NCBI RefSeq assembly: GCF_005047355.1
Contig: NZ_SUMC01000043.1
Location: forward strand, 1 to 64,000
Reading direction: 5' to 3'
DNA: 64,000 nucleotides
Source: Actinacidiphila oryziradicis
GTDB taxonomy: Bacteria; Actinomycetota; Actinomycetes; Streptomycetales; Streptomycetaceae
In this document: in pieces, positions 7,298 to 15,313 of the stretch
Layout: each line of letters begins with the position of its first letter
Position numbering within the stretch: position 1 is the stretch's first letter
The notes under the pieces: model-generated
Told to the model about the DNA's origin: nothing
What the model saw: only the letters and a program-made list of their open reading frames with translations
The model's database searches: none
Program-made: the position numbers and the translations under genes

Positions 7298-8862
7298 AAC
7301 TGCGCCTCGGGGGCCGCGGGGACGTCGGTGAGCGCGCCGAGCAGCGCCGGGGAGCCCTGTACGGCGGTGCGCTGCATGTGGTGCAGGACGCCGCGGATGC
7401 CGCCGAGTTCCTCGCCGCCGCCGGCCCGGCCGGGGCCGCCGTGTGTGGTGTGCGGCAGGGGCGAGCCGTGTCCGGTGGACTCCTTGGCGTCCTCGCGGTC
7501 CAGGACGAGCAGCCGCCCGTGCCAGGGGGCCGCGCCGAGGACGACGTCGCGGGCGAAGTCCGGGTCGTGGGTGACGATCGAGCCGACGAGGCTGCCCTCG
7601 CCGCGGGCGGCCAGCTCGACGCCCTGAGCGGCCCCGTCGTACGGCAGCAGGGTGCTGACCGGGCCGAACGCCTCCACCTCGTGCGGCTCGGCGCGGCCCG
7701 GCTCGTCGCAGCGCAGCAGCAGCGGGGGCAGGAAGGCGCCGCGCTCCCGGTCGGCGTCGACCAGCTCGAAGTGCTCGGAGTCGCCGTGGACGATCTTGGC
7801 GGCCCCGGTGAGGGCCTGGAGGACCTCGGCGCGCTGGCCGAGGCTGGCGAGAGCGCCCATGCTGACCGAGGGGTCGGATGGATTGCCGACCTTCACCTCG
7901 GCGAGCCGGGCGGAGACCGCCTCGGCGACCTCGTCGATCAGCGCGCTGGGTACGAACGCCCGCCGGATCGCGGTGCACTTCTGCCCGGCCTTGACGGTCA
8001 TCTCGGTGACGAGCGCCTTGGTGAACAGGTCGAATTCGGGGGTGCCGGGGACCGCGTCCGGCCCGAGCATGGAGAAGTTCAGCGAGTCCGCCTCGGCGTT
8101 GAACCGCACGGCGCGGCTGGTGATCACCGGGTGCGACCGCAGCGTCTGCGCTGTGGTCGCGGAGCCAGTGATGCTCAGCGAGTCCTGGCCGGTGAGTGCG
8201 TCGAGCAGCCCGTCGGGCCGGCCGCAGACCAACTGGACGGTGCCGGGCGGCAGGATGCCCGACTCGATAATGCGGCGGAAGACCAGTTCGGTCAGGTACG
8301 CGGTCTGGCTCGCGGGCTTAATCACCGACGGGACACCGGCGAGCACGGCGGGGGCGAGCTTCTCCAGCATGCCCCACACGGGGAAGTTGAAGGCGTTGAT
8401 CGAGACCGCGGCGCCGTGCCGTGGGACGTGCACGTGCCGCACGCCGAAGGTGCCGGCCTTGCCGACCTGCTCGAAGTCGCCATCGGGCAGGACGAATCCG
8501 TCGGGCAGCTCCTTGGCGCCCTTGCTGCCGTAGACGAAGAGGACCGCGATGCCGCCGTCGACGTCGAAGGCCGAGTCGCGGGCGGTGGCGCCGGTGCGGG
8601 TCGACAGTTCGTTGAACTCGGCGGTGTACTGCGTCAGATGCTTGCCGAGCGCCTTGAGCAGCCCGGCCCGCTGGTGGAAGGAGAGCGCGCGCAGGGCGGG
8701 ACCGCCGACCTCGCGCGCGTACCGCAGCGCGGACTCGGCGTCGACGCCCTGCGTGGAGATACGGGCCACTTCTTCGCCCGTCGCCGCGTCGAACAGCGCT
8801 CGGCCCTCGTCGGGGCCGGTGTACCAGTCACCGTTGACATAGCTCTGCAATTTCGCCGCCAC
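7294..8862 (-). CDS. boxD: PaaZ/BoxD-like CoA-semialdehyde dehydrogenase
   Basis: A 522-residue aldehyde dehydrogenase of the PaaZ group, containing only the ALDH domain; the C-terminal MaoC hydratase domain of PaaZ is absent. The Rossmann/active-site features are INAFNFPVWGMLEKLAPA, a glutamate in RFNAEADSLN and the nucleophile in VKAGQKCTAIRRAF. In the box pathway this step oxidises 3,4-dehydroadipyl-CoA semialdehyde (the BoxC product) to 3,4-dehydroadipyl-CoA. Because BoxC and BoxB are encoded in this window, that role fits well. The start is GTG 8862, with GGAAGG upstream. It is coupled to the reductase downstream and follows the PaaY-like gene at a 33-nt distance. The enzyme family is certain; the BoxD assignment is inferred from context. 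Confidence 0.8.
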   Translation of the reverse strand: MAAKLQSYVNGDWYTGPDEGRALFDAATGEEVARISTQGVDAESALRYAREVGGPALRALSFHQRAGLLKALGKHLTQYTAEFNELSTRTGATARDSAFDVDGGIAVLFVYGSKGAKELPDGFVLPDGDFEQVGKAGTFGVRHVHVPRHGAAVSINAFNFPVWGMLEKLAPAVLAGVPSVIKPASQTAYLTELVFRRIIESGILPPGTVQLVCGRPDGLLDALTGQDSLSITGSATTAQTLRSHPVITSRAVRFNAEADSLNFSMLGPDAVPGTPEFDLFTKALVTEMTVKAGQKCTAIRRAFVPSALIDEVAEAVSARLAEVKVGNPSDPSVSMGALASLGQRAEVLQALTGAAKIVHGDSEHFELVDADRERGAFLPPLLLRCDEPGRAEPHEVEAFGPVSTLLPYDGAAQGVELAARGEGSLVGSIVTHDPDFARDVVLGAAPWHGRLLVLDREDAKESTGHGSPLPHTTHGGPGRAGGGEELGGIRGVLHHMQRTAVQGSPALLGALTDVPAAPEAQL

Positions 8863-8895
8863 GAGCGGGTCACCTTCCGTCAGGAGTCACGGGGT

Positions 8896-9420
8896 TCAGC
8901 GGTCGATCCGGCGCAGCGCGCCCCGGTAGTGGTTGCCGGCGTCGACATAGCTCTGCACGGCGAAGTCCATCCAGGAGGGGTCGTGACCGGTCTTGCGCAG
9001 GCGCACGGGAACGCCGACCGCCGTCGTGTGCGCGGGCACCTCGAAGTCCTCGGGCACCAGCGCGGCCGCGCCCACCACCGCTCCGGTGCGGACCACGGCC
9101 CGGTTGAGCGTGATGGAACCGGAGCCGATCAGGCAGCGGCTCTCGACGGTGCAGCCCTCCAGGTGGGCGTTGTGCCCCACCACGCACTCCGGGCCGATCA
9201 CGGTCGGCCACTGCTCGGTGGTGTGCAGCACGGTGCCGTCCTGGATCGAGGTGCGGGCCCCGACCTCGATGCGCCCGCCGTGGTCGCCGCGCAGGACGGC
9301 GCCGGGCCAGATGGTGGCCTCTTCACCGATCGACACACGGCCGATCACGACCGCGTCGGGGTGGACGAAACTGCTGGGGTGGATCTGCGGCTCGTCGGGG
9401 CCGAGTGCGTAGATCGGCAT
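8896..9420 (-). CDS. PaaY-like gamma-carbonic anhydrase/hexapeptide protein
   Basis: A 174-residue left-handed beta-helix protein. Hexapeptide-type repeats run from about residue 15 to 130 (ATIWPGAVLRGD; IQDGTVLHTT; GHNAHLEGCTV). The putative metal His residues are in VLHTTEQ and VVGHNAHLEG. In the phenylacetate system PaaY is a thioesterase that relieves dead-end CoA esters and is encoded next to PaaX. Here the gene is likewise next to, but divergent from, a PaaX-family regulator. ATG 9420 follows GGGGAACCC. It starts a minus-strand run with the dehydrogenase and reductase. A carbonic anhydrase activity cannot be excluded. Confidence 0.75.
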   Translation of the reverse strand: MPIYALGPDEPQIHPSSFVHPDAVVIGRVSIGEEATIWPGAVLRGDHGGRIEVGARTSIQDGTVLHTTEQWPTVIGPECVVGHNAHLEGCTVESRCLIGSGSITLNRAVVRTGAVVGAAALVPEDFEVPAHTTAVGVPVRLRKTGHDPSWMDFAVQSYVDAGNHYRGALRRIDR

Positions 9421-9605
9421 CGTTGGGTTCCCCGTTCGTCCGGACGGCGGCCAAACACTCACTTATTATCGACACTATCCAGTCGCTCCACAAAAAACAA
9501 GTATATTAACAATAGGAGCGGCGTCCCCGCCGGGGCGGCCGGTAGTCTGGAAACCGCGCGGCACCTGCGGTGTCCCGCGATCCACGGTGAAGGATGTGAC
9601 AGACG
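9421..9605. promoter_or_regulatory. Divergent promoter region, paaY-like / paaX-like genes
   Basis: This 185-bp gap separates a minus-strand and a plus-strand gene. It contains an unusually A+T-rich core (about 9462-9515), including GTATATTAAC, suitable for outward-facing -10 elements. I do not find a good copy of the TMTACR-N25-YGTAGR dyad here. Confidence 0.45.
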
Positions 9606-10517
9606 ATGGTGGTGAAGGCGGGGGGGCAGAGCGCCGATAAGCGCAAGCCGCGGGCCGCGCACCCGGCGGGCGAGGCCCGGCCGATGGTCAGCAGGCGGCG
9701 CGAGGTCGGCCACACCAGCGCGCGGTCGCTGCTGGCGACCATCCTCGGTGAGTACGTCCTGCCGCGCGACCGCCCGGTGTGGACCTCGACGCTGGTCGAG
9801 GCGCTCGGGATGTTCGACATCGAGGAGAAGTCGGCCCGTCAGGCGCTCGCCCGCACCGCCGCTGAGGGCTGGCTGGCCTCCGAGCGGGTGGGGCGGCGGG
9901 TGCGCTGGGCGCTCACCCCGCCCGGCCGCAGGCTGCTGACCGAGGGCGCCGAGCGCATCTACCGCTTCGGTGACAACGAGCGGGAGTGGGACGGCACCTG
10001 GCTGGTGATACTCGTCTCCGTGCCCGAGGCCAAGCGCGAACTGCGCCACCGGCTGCGCACCCAGCTCGCCTGGACCGGCTTCGGCACCCCCGAGACCGGG
10101 GTGTGGATCTCTCCCGACACCCGCCACGAGGCCGAGGCGCTGAGTGTACTCAAGGAGCTCGAACTCTCCGCGGACGCCATGTCGTTCACCGCCGACTACG
10201 GCGCGGTGGGCAGCGAGGATGCCATGGTCTCCCGCGCCTGGGACCTGCGCGAGGTCGAGGCGCGGTACGAGGCGTTCATCGACGAGTTCACCGGCGCGCA
10301 CCCGGTCGAGGGGGACGCGGTCTTCCAGGCGCAGACCCGGCTGGTCCACGAGTGGCGCCGCTTCCCCTTCCTCGACCCCCAACTGCCACGCACGCTCCTG
10401 CCGAAGCGCTGGAGCGGCGTCCAGGCCGCCGGCCTCTTCCACCGCATGCACGGCGACTGGCACGCGCACGCCCAGCAGCGCTGGGACCGGCTGGTGGAAG
10501 ACCACGGCGCGGTCTGA
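9606..10517 (+). CDS. PaaX family transcriptional regulator (copy 3)
   Basis: A 303-residue PaaX-type regulator. The winged helix spans about residues 40-100 (TSARSLLATILGEYVLP; SARQALARTAAEGWLAS). The PaaX body follows, with FGTPETGVWISPDT and HEWRRFPFLDPQLPRTLLP. It is only distantly similar to the copies at 1231 and 27598, so it is an older paralogue rather than part of the recent duplication. It is divergent from the PaaY-like gene, as paaX and paaY are neighbours in enteric phenylacetate clusters, and convergent with the minus-strand hydratase. I used ATG 9606; an in-frame ATG at 9684 is an alternative because the first ~25 residues are low-complexity. It is a likely repressor of the adjacent dehydrogenase or box operons, sensing an aryl-CoA. 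Confidence 0.85.
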   Translation: MVVKAGGQSADKRKPRAAHPAGEARPMVSRRREVGHTSARSLLATILGEYVLPRDRPVWTSTLVEALGMFDIEEKSARQALARTAAEGWLASERVGRRVRWALTPPGRRLLTEGAERIYRFGDNEREWDGTWLVILVSVPEAKRELRHRLRTQLAWTGFGTPETGVWISPDTRHEAEALSVLKELELSADAMSFTADYGAVGSEDAMVSRAWDLREVEARYEAFIDEFTGAHPVEGDAVFQAQTRLVHEWRRFPFLDPQLPRTLLPKRWSGVQAAGLFHRMHGDWHAHAQQRWDRLVEDHGAV

Positions 10518-10563
10518 CCTCCCTAGCCGTACCCGCCTTACCCACCACGTCAGCCGGTCACGT

Positions 10564-10597
10564 GGCGGGGGCCGCTCGCCAGGGCGCCGCCCCCGCC
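10564..10597. terminator. Convergent terminator hairpin
   Basis: GGCGGGGGC (10564-10572) and GCCCCCGCC (10589-10597) form a strong stem between the convergent paaX-like gene and the enoyl-CoA hydratase. Outer bases (GCCGG/CCGGC) can extend the pairing. It could serve both directions. Confidence 0.5.
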
Positions 10598-10607
10598 GTG
10601 CGCCGGC

Positions 10608-11375
10608 TCAGTGGCCGCCGCGCGAACCGCGGTTGAGGAAAGCGTCCATGCGGGTGAACTTCTCCTCGTCCTCGAAGAGCACCGCCTGCGCGACCAGGTC
10701 GAGCTGCGGGTGCGCCGCCTCGGGGGCGTCCACGGCCAGCTTGGTCAGCCGCAGCGCGACAGCCGAGCCGCGCAGCATACGGTCCACGGTCACGTGCGCG
10801 GCGGCCAGCAGTTCCTCCGGCGGCACCACGTCGATGACCAGGCCCAGGTCCAGGGCGCGTTGCGCGTCCAGGGTCCGGCCGGCCAGCAGCACCTGCTTGG
10901 CGACGCTCTCCCCCAGCAGACGCACCAGGCGGTAGGCCGCCCCGGCGCCGGCCAGGATGCCCAACTGCGGCTCGGGCTGGCCGAATCGGGCCCGCGGCGT
11001 GGCCAGCCGGATGTCGCAGGCGTACGACAGCTCCGCTCCACCGCCGAGCGCGTGGCCGTCCACCGCCGCCACCGTGGGCATCGGCAGCGCCCGGATGCGC
11101 TCGAACAGCCGCAGGTTGATGCCCGCGAGCGCGTCCTTGCGCCGCCGTTCGCGCAGTTGGGCGATGTCCGCGCCGCCGGCGAACACACCGTCGGTGCCGC
11201 CGGTGAGCAGCAGCACGCCGGGCTCGCGCTCCAACTCCGCACATACGCCGTGCAGTTCCTCGACCATGGTGGCGTCGATGGCGTTGCGCTCGGCGGGCCG
11301 GTCCAGCATCACCACGGTGCGGTCGTCGCGGTGCTCGATCCGCAGGGTCTTCAGCTTCTCCTCCACGACGGTCAC
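10608..11375 (-). CDS. Enoyl-CoA hydratase (dehydroadipyl-CoA hydration)
   Basis: A 255-residue crotonase. The oxyanion-hole segments are VFAGGADIAQL (about residues 65-75) and HALGGGAELSYACDIRLAT (about 107-125); the acid/base glutamate lies in the FGQPEPQLGILAG segment. Its likely job is hydration of 2,3- or 3,4-dehydroadipyl-CoA to 3-hydroxyadipyl-CoA, as done by PaaF in the converging phenylacetate pathway. It is the last gene of the minus-strand run. The start is GTG 11375, overlapping the stop of the 3-hydroxyacyl-CoA dehydrogenase by 4 nt. Substrate assignment rests on its neighbours. Confidence 0.85.
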   Translation of the reverse strand: MTVVEEKLKTLRIEHRDDRTVVMLDRPAERNAIDATMVEELHGVCAELEREPGVLLLTGGTDGVFAGGADIAQLRERRRKDALAGINLRLFERIRALPMPTVAAVDGHALGGGAELSYACDIRLATPRARFGQPEPQLGILAGAGAAYRLVRLLGESVAKQVLLAGRTLDAQRALDLGLVIDVVPPEELLAAAHVTVDRMLRGSAVALRLTKLAVDAPEAAHPQLDLVAQAVLFEDEEKFTRMDAFLNRGSRGGH

Positions 11376-12220
11376 CCGTTGCTCCAGTCGTAGAAGCCCC
11401 TGCCGCTCTTGCGGCCGAGTTCACCCGCGGCGACCTTGTCCACCAAGATCCGCGGCGGCTCGAAGCGCGGGCCGAAGCTCTTCGCCAGGTGCTGGGCGAT
11501 GTCGAGGCGTACGTCGAGGCCGACCAGGTCGGTCAGCCGCAGCGGACCCATCGGGTGACGGTAGCCCAGCTCCATCGCGCGGTCGATGTCCTCGGCGGCG
11601 GCCACGCCGTCCTCCAGCATCCGCATCGCCTCAAGGCCGATCGCCACACCGAGCCGACTGGTGGCGAATCCCGGCGCGTCGCGGACCACGATGGTCTCCT
11701 TGCCGATCTCCTCGGCGGCGGTACGGGCCTGCGCCAGCGCCGCGTCGCTGGTCGCCGCGGAGCGGACGATCTCCAGCAGCGGCATCGACCAGACCGGATT
11801 GAAGAAGTGCAGGCCGAGGAAGCACTCGGGGCGGCGCAGCGACGCCGCGAGGGTGTCGATACTCAGGCCGCTGGTGTTGCTCGCCAGCAGCACCGGGTTC
11901 GTCTCCTCGGCGGAGGCGAGCACCGCGCGCTTGAGCTCGACGCGCTCCGGCACGGCCTCCACGATCAGGTCGAACCCCTCGCCGAGCTGGGCGACGTCGG
12001 GCGCGTGCACCACGTTATCCACCAGGGCCCTGGCGCCCTCGGCTGCCAGTTTGCCGCGCTGTTCGGCCTTCTCGGCCTGCTTCCTGATGATCTCCAGGGC
12101 GAGCCGCGCCTGGTCCTCACGTGGCTCGACCAGTGTGGTCGCGTATCCCGCGGCCGCGAAGACGTAGGCGATGCCCAGTCCCATCGTTCCGGCGCCGATG
12201 ACGCCGATCTGCTTGCTCAT
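11372..12220 (-). CDS. 3-hydroxyacyl-CoA dehydrogenase (3-hydroxyadipyl-CoA type)
   Basis: A 282-residue single-function dehydrogenase. The NAD-binding GxGxxG motif is at the N-terminus (IGVIGAGTMGLGIAYVFAAA). The catalytic region is LGLHFFNPVWSMPLLEIV (active-site His), followed by TIVVRDAPGFATSRL and GYRHPMGPLRLTDLVGLDV. This length matches PaaH/FadB2-type 3-hydroxybutyryl- or 3-hydroxyadipyl-CoA dehydrogenases. It should oxidise 3-hydroxyadipyl-CoA to 3-oxoadipyl-CoA. ATG 12220 follows GGAGGCAGC. It overlaps the thiolase stop (ATGA) and its own stop overlaps the hydratase start, so the three beta-oxidation enzymes are translationally coupled. Confidence 0.88.
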   Translation of the reverse strand: MSKQIGVIGAGTMGLGIAYVFAAAGYATTLVEPREDQARLALEIIRKQAEKAEQRGKLAAEGARALVDNVVHAPDVAQLGEGFDLIVEAVPERVELKRAVLASAEETNPVLLASNTSGLSIDTLAASLRRPECFLGLHFFNPVWSMPLLEIVRSAATSDAALAQARTAAEEIGKETIVVRDAPGFATSRLGVAIGLEAMRMLEDGVAAAEDIDRAMELGYRHPMGPLRLTDLVGLDVRLDIAQHLAKSFGPRFEPPRILVDKVAAGELGRKSGRGFYDWSNG

Positions 12221-13407
12221 GCTGCCTCCAACGCCATCGACAGACCCTGGCCCACTCCGATGCACAGGCTTACCAGCCCGCGCCTGACGCCCTTCAGGCG
12301 CATCTCGTGCGCGAGCGTCCCCGCCAGCCGCGCTCCGGAGCATCCCAGCGGGTGTCCGAGCGCGATGGCGCCCCCGTTGACGTTGACCCGCTCGGGGTCG
12401 AGCTTGAGTTCATCGACCACCGCGAGCGACTGGGCGGCGAACGCCTCGTTCAGCTCCACCAGGTCCAGGTCATCCACCGACCAGCCGATCCGGGCCAGCA
12501 GCTTGCGCGTGGCGGGCACCGGGCCGATGCCCATGAAGTCGGGGTGCACACCGGCCGCGGCGGTGCCGACGTAACGCGCCAGCGGCTCGACGCCGAGGGC
12601 CGCCAGGCCCCGCTCGGAGGTCAGCAGCAGGCCGGCCGCGCCGTCCGACAGCGGCGAGGAGTTGCCGCCGGTGACGGTGCCCTCGCGGCGGAACGCCGGT
12701 TTGCGCGTGCCCAGCGCCTCCAGGGTGACCGACGCGTCCGGACCCTCGTCCGCGGTGGCCTCGCCGTTCTTGACCGCAACGGGCAGGACCTCGGTGGTGA
12801 AGCGGCCGGCCGCCGCCGCGGCGGTGGCGCGCTGGTGGCTGGTGAGGGCGAAGGCGTCCTGGCGCTCGCGGCCGATGCCGTAGCGGTCGGCGACGTTCTC
12901 GGCGGTCTCACCGAGGGAGATCGGCGGATAATCCTTCTGCATCTGCGGGTTGACCAGCCGCCAGCCGAGACGGGTGTCGGCCAGCTCCATCGAGCGCGGG
13001 TAGCCGGAGTCGGGGCGCGGCAGCACGAAAGGCGCGCGCGTCATGGACTCGGTGCCGCCGGCGAGGCAGAGGTCCGCCTCGCCGGCCGCGATGGCCCGGG
13101 CGGCGCCGGAGACGGCCTCAAGGCCGGAGGCGCACAGCCGGTTGACTGTCGCGCCGGGCACCTCGAGCGGCAGGCCGGCCAGCAGCACGCCCATCCTGGC
13201 GGCATTGCGGTTGTCCTCGCCGGCCTGGTTGGCCGCGCCCCAGTAGACATCGTCGATCCGCGACGGGTCCAGGGAGGGCGTACGCGCCAACAGCGCGCGC
13301 ATCACCACCGCGGTCAGATCGTCCGGTCGCACACCGGCCAGTTGGCCTTTGGCCTTGCCAATAGGAGTACGGCAGGCGTCGACCACGTACACAGCGGTCA
13401 TCGTCAT
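12217..13407 (-). CDS. pcaF: 3-oxoadipyl-CoA thiolase (PcaF/PaaJ type)
   Basis: A 396-residue thiolase. The acyl-enzyme Cys is in NRLCASGLEAV (about residue 88). The His of GHPLGCSGAR and the second Cys of SLCIGVGQG are near the C-terminus. GAANQAGEDNRNAARM, followed by LAGLPLEVPG, is typical of PcaF/PaaJ thiolases that split 3-oxoadipyl-CoA into acetyl-CoA and succinyl-CoA. ATG 13407 is preceded by GAGGG; an in-frame ATG two codons later is possible. Immediately upstream lies the C-terminal fragment of an amidohydrolase, so the gene may now depend on read-through from the CoA-transferase operon. A stub of a near-identical thiolase is at 4038-4121. Confidence 0.88.
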   Translation of the reverse strand: MTMTAVYVVDACRTPIGKAKGQLAGVRPDDLTAVVMRALLARTPSLDPSRIDDVYWGAANQAGEDNRNAARMGVLLAGLPLEVPGATVNRLCASGLEAVSGAARAIAAGEADLCLAGGTESMTRAPFVLPRPDSGYPRSMELADTRLGWRLVNPQMQKDYPPISLGETAENVADRYGIGRERQDAFALTSHQRATAAAAAGRFTTEVLPVAVKNGEATADEGPDASVTLEALGTRKPAFRREGTVTGGNSSPLSDGAAGLLLTSERGLAALGVEPLARYVGTAAAGVHPDFMGIGPVPATRKLLARIGWSVDDLDLVELNEAFAAQSLAVVDELKLDPERVNVNGGAIALGHPLGCSGARLAGTLAHEMRLKGVRRGLVSLCIGVGQGLSMALEAA

Positions 13408-13415
13408 TCAGTCCC

Positions 13416-13814
13416 TCACACCCCGAGTCCGGGGGAGATCTTGGCGGCGTTGCCGGACAGCACGGCACGTACGGTGTCGGCGGGCAGGCCCAGCTCGCGC
13501 AGCGCGGCCACATTGCGGGACGCGCCGGGCACGCCGGGCCAGTCGGTGCCGAAGATCCACTTGGTGGCGAGCCTCGGCAGGCCGAAGCGGGAGTAGTACT
13601 CGGGCAATTTCTTCGGCGGCAGCCCGGCCAGGTCGAGCCAGACGTTCGGCTTGGACAGGGCGAGGAAGGCCGCGGTGTCGTACCACCAGCCGCGGCCGCC
13701 GTGGGCGAAGACGAACTGCACGTCGGGGAAGTCCTCGATGTCGTCGAGCAGCAGCGCGGGGTCGCCGAAGCGGGTGCGCGAACCGGGGAAGCTGGAGGTG
13801 CCGACGGTCACATC
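13416..13814 (-). pseudogene. Amidohydrolase C-terminal fragment
   Basis: The frame reads VGTSSFPGSRTRFGDPALLL, FVFAHGGRGWWYDTAAFLAL, KWIFGTDWPGVPGASRN and SGNAAKISPGLGV. This is about 130 residues closely matching the C-terminal part of the intact amidohydrolase at 3172-4029. The N-terminal HxH half is missing, so a complete metal site cannot form. The upstream edge is joined in frame to a PaaX-family fragment. It sits 9 nt before the thiolase start with a GAGGG site, so its 3' end probably still serves as leader for thiolase translation. Confidence 0.88.
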
Positions 13815-13940
13815 GTCGAGGTTCCACGCCTGGCGTGCGATCTCGTCGTCGGTTGCCGATCTACAGCGAGCCGCCGACGAAGGCTAGGGCGCAGTCCCGC
13901 AGTTGCAGGTCGACGATCACCCGCTCCAGGCCGTAGCGGG
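13815..13940 (-). pseudogene. PaaX-family fragment fused to the amidohydrolase remnant
   Basis: Reading the minus strand gives LERVIVDLQLRDCALAFVGG, then SL, a stop codon, then IGN and a shifted segment DDEIARQAWNLDD. It aligns with VIDDFGLRESTLAFVGSS and the following EIVQKAWDFD of the intact PaaX at 1231-2106. Both ends are cut, an internal stop is present, and the right junction runs directly into amidohydrolase sequence. It is not functional. It is more diverged than the 27.6-kb copy and shows a third rearranged PaaX-associated block in this window. Confidence 0.75.
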
Positions 13941-14026
13941 CAGCTGAACACGCCGTCGCAAAACCTGGCTGGTAGCTCAACTCCCCCATACGGCGCCGTA
14001 TTCCGGCGCCGCACCTCGTCCGCTAC

Positions 14027-15313
14027 CTACGTCGGCTCCAAACGTCTGCTGTGACTCGACTGTGCCTCACGAGGCGGCTGAGGCGTCGCCAGACTCGCGA
14101 TTTCCTGCTCTCCGTACCCGAGTTCGGCCAGTACCTCGCTGGTGTGCTGGCCCGCCCGCGGCGGCCCGGCAATCACACTGCGCTGCACCTGGTCATAGGT
14201 GATCGGGGAATCGACCGACTCCACCCCGGCGTTGGCGATCTCCACCCACGCTCCGGTGGCACGGGCCTGCGGGTCCCTCACCACCTCTTCGGGCGTCTGC
14301 ACCGGAGCCCAGAACACGTCGTACTTGTCGAAGACCTCGGCCCAGTACTCCAGCGGGTGGGCGCCGAAGGCCTCGTCAAGGATCGGGATGAACTCCCGGC
14401 GGTTCTTGGTGAGATCGCGCGGCTTGGCGAAGCGCTCGTCCTGGAGCAGGTCGGTGCGCCCGATGGCGGCGAGCACCTTCGGCAGCTGGCGTCCCGCCTG
14501 GACCCCGACCAGGAAGAACCACCGCTCGTCGGCGGTGCGGTAGGAGTTGTACATGGGGGTGGGGCAGTTGTCCCGCGGATACGGCGGCCTGGGCCTGCCG
14601 CCCATGGCCTGCACACCGAGTTCGCCGGCCAGCGCCCACATTCCGGTACGCAGCAGGGACGCCGCCACCATCCGGCCGCGGCCGGTCTGCTGGCGCTCGT
14701 GAAGCGCGGCGAGGATGCCGGCGACGCCGGTCATCGCGGTGAAGGTGTCGCCAATGCCCTGCATCAGGGGCGCGGGAGGCTCCCCCTGTGTGGTGAGCTC
14801 GTGCGAGATGCCGGTGCGGCCGAAGAACGACGCGAGGTCGTAGCCCGCCCGCTCAACGTCGTCGCCGCCCCAGCCGTAGGCGGTGAGCGTGCAGTACACC
14901 AGGCGGGGGTACTGCTCGGCCACCTCCTCAGGCGACAGGCCCAGCCGCCGCAGGGCGGACGGGCGCAGGTTGGTCAGCAGCACGTCCGCGCCGGACAGCA
15001 GGCGGCCCAGCGCCTCCCGCCCGTCCGGACGGCGGATGTCGAGCTCGACCGACCGCTTGCCGCGGTTGGCCGAGGTGAACGCGCCGTTGGGCGCGTCCGG
15101 GTTGGCGCCCATCGAGCCCCAGATGTGCCGCATGGGCTCGCCCCCGTGCGGCTCCACCTTGATGACATCGGCGCCCCAGTCCGCGAGCACGCCGCCGGCG
15201 GCCGGACCGGCCATCCAGTGGGCGAGCTCGATCACGCGGACACCGCGCAGGGGGGCCGGCGGCGGCTCGGTCTGCTCGCCGGCGGGGACGCCCTTCACCG
15301 TGCTGTCGCTCAC
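14027..15313 (-). CDS. CaiB/BaiF-type (family III) CoA-transferase
   Basis: A 428-residue family III CoA-transferase, which moves CoA between carboxylic acids through an aspartyl-CoA intermediate. Typical segments are GVRVIELAHWMAGPAAGGVL, LADWGADVIKVEPHGGEPMR, RGKRSVELDI and FAPVQTPEEV-like FWAPVQTPEEVV. The catalytic Asp is probably in the YPRDNCPTP/GIGDTFTAM region. The start is GTG 15313, overlapping the P450 stop (GTGA), so the two are coupled. The last ~15 residues (after PPREAQS) may be altered, because the gene ends next to the rearranged 13.8-14.0 kb junction. It may activate an acid other than benzoate using a pathway CoA ester as donor. Confidence 0.85.
   Translation of the reverse strand: MSDSTVKGVPAGEQTEPPPAPLRGVRVIELAHWMAGPAAGGVLADWGADVIKVEPHGGEPMRHIWGSMGANPDAPNGAFTSANRGKRSVELDIRRPDGREALGRLLSGADVLLTNLRPSALRRLGLSPEEVAEQYPRLVYCTLTAYGWGGDDVERAGYDLASFFGRTGISHELTTQGEPPAPLMQGIGDTFTAMTGVAGILAALHERQQTGRGRMVAASLLRTGMWALAGELGVQAMGGRPRPPYPRDNCPTPMYNSYRTADERWFFLVGVQAGRQLPKVLAAIGRTDLLQDERFAKPRDLTKNRREFIPILDEAFGAHPLEYWAEVFDKYDVFWAPVQTPEEVVRDPQARATGAWVEIANAGVESVDSPITYDQVQRSVIAGPPRAGQHTSEVLAELGYGEQEIASLATPQPPREAQSSHSRRLEPT

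Noticed and set aside
5064..10517. A phenylacetate (paa) degradation cluster
   Set aside because: PaaX-, PaaY- and PaaZ-like genes are present, but there is no paaABCDE epoxidase, no paaG and no paaK-specific neighbour set. BoxB and BoxC in the same locus explain the pathway better.
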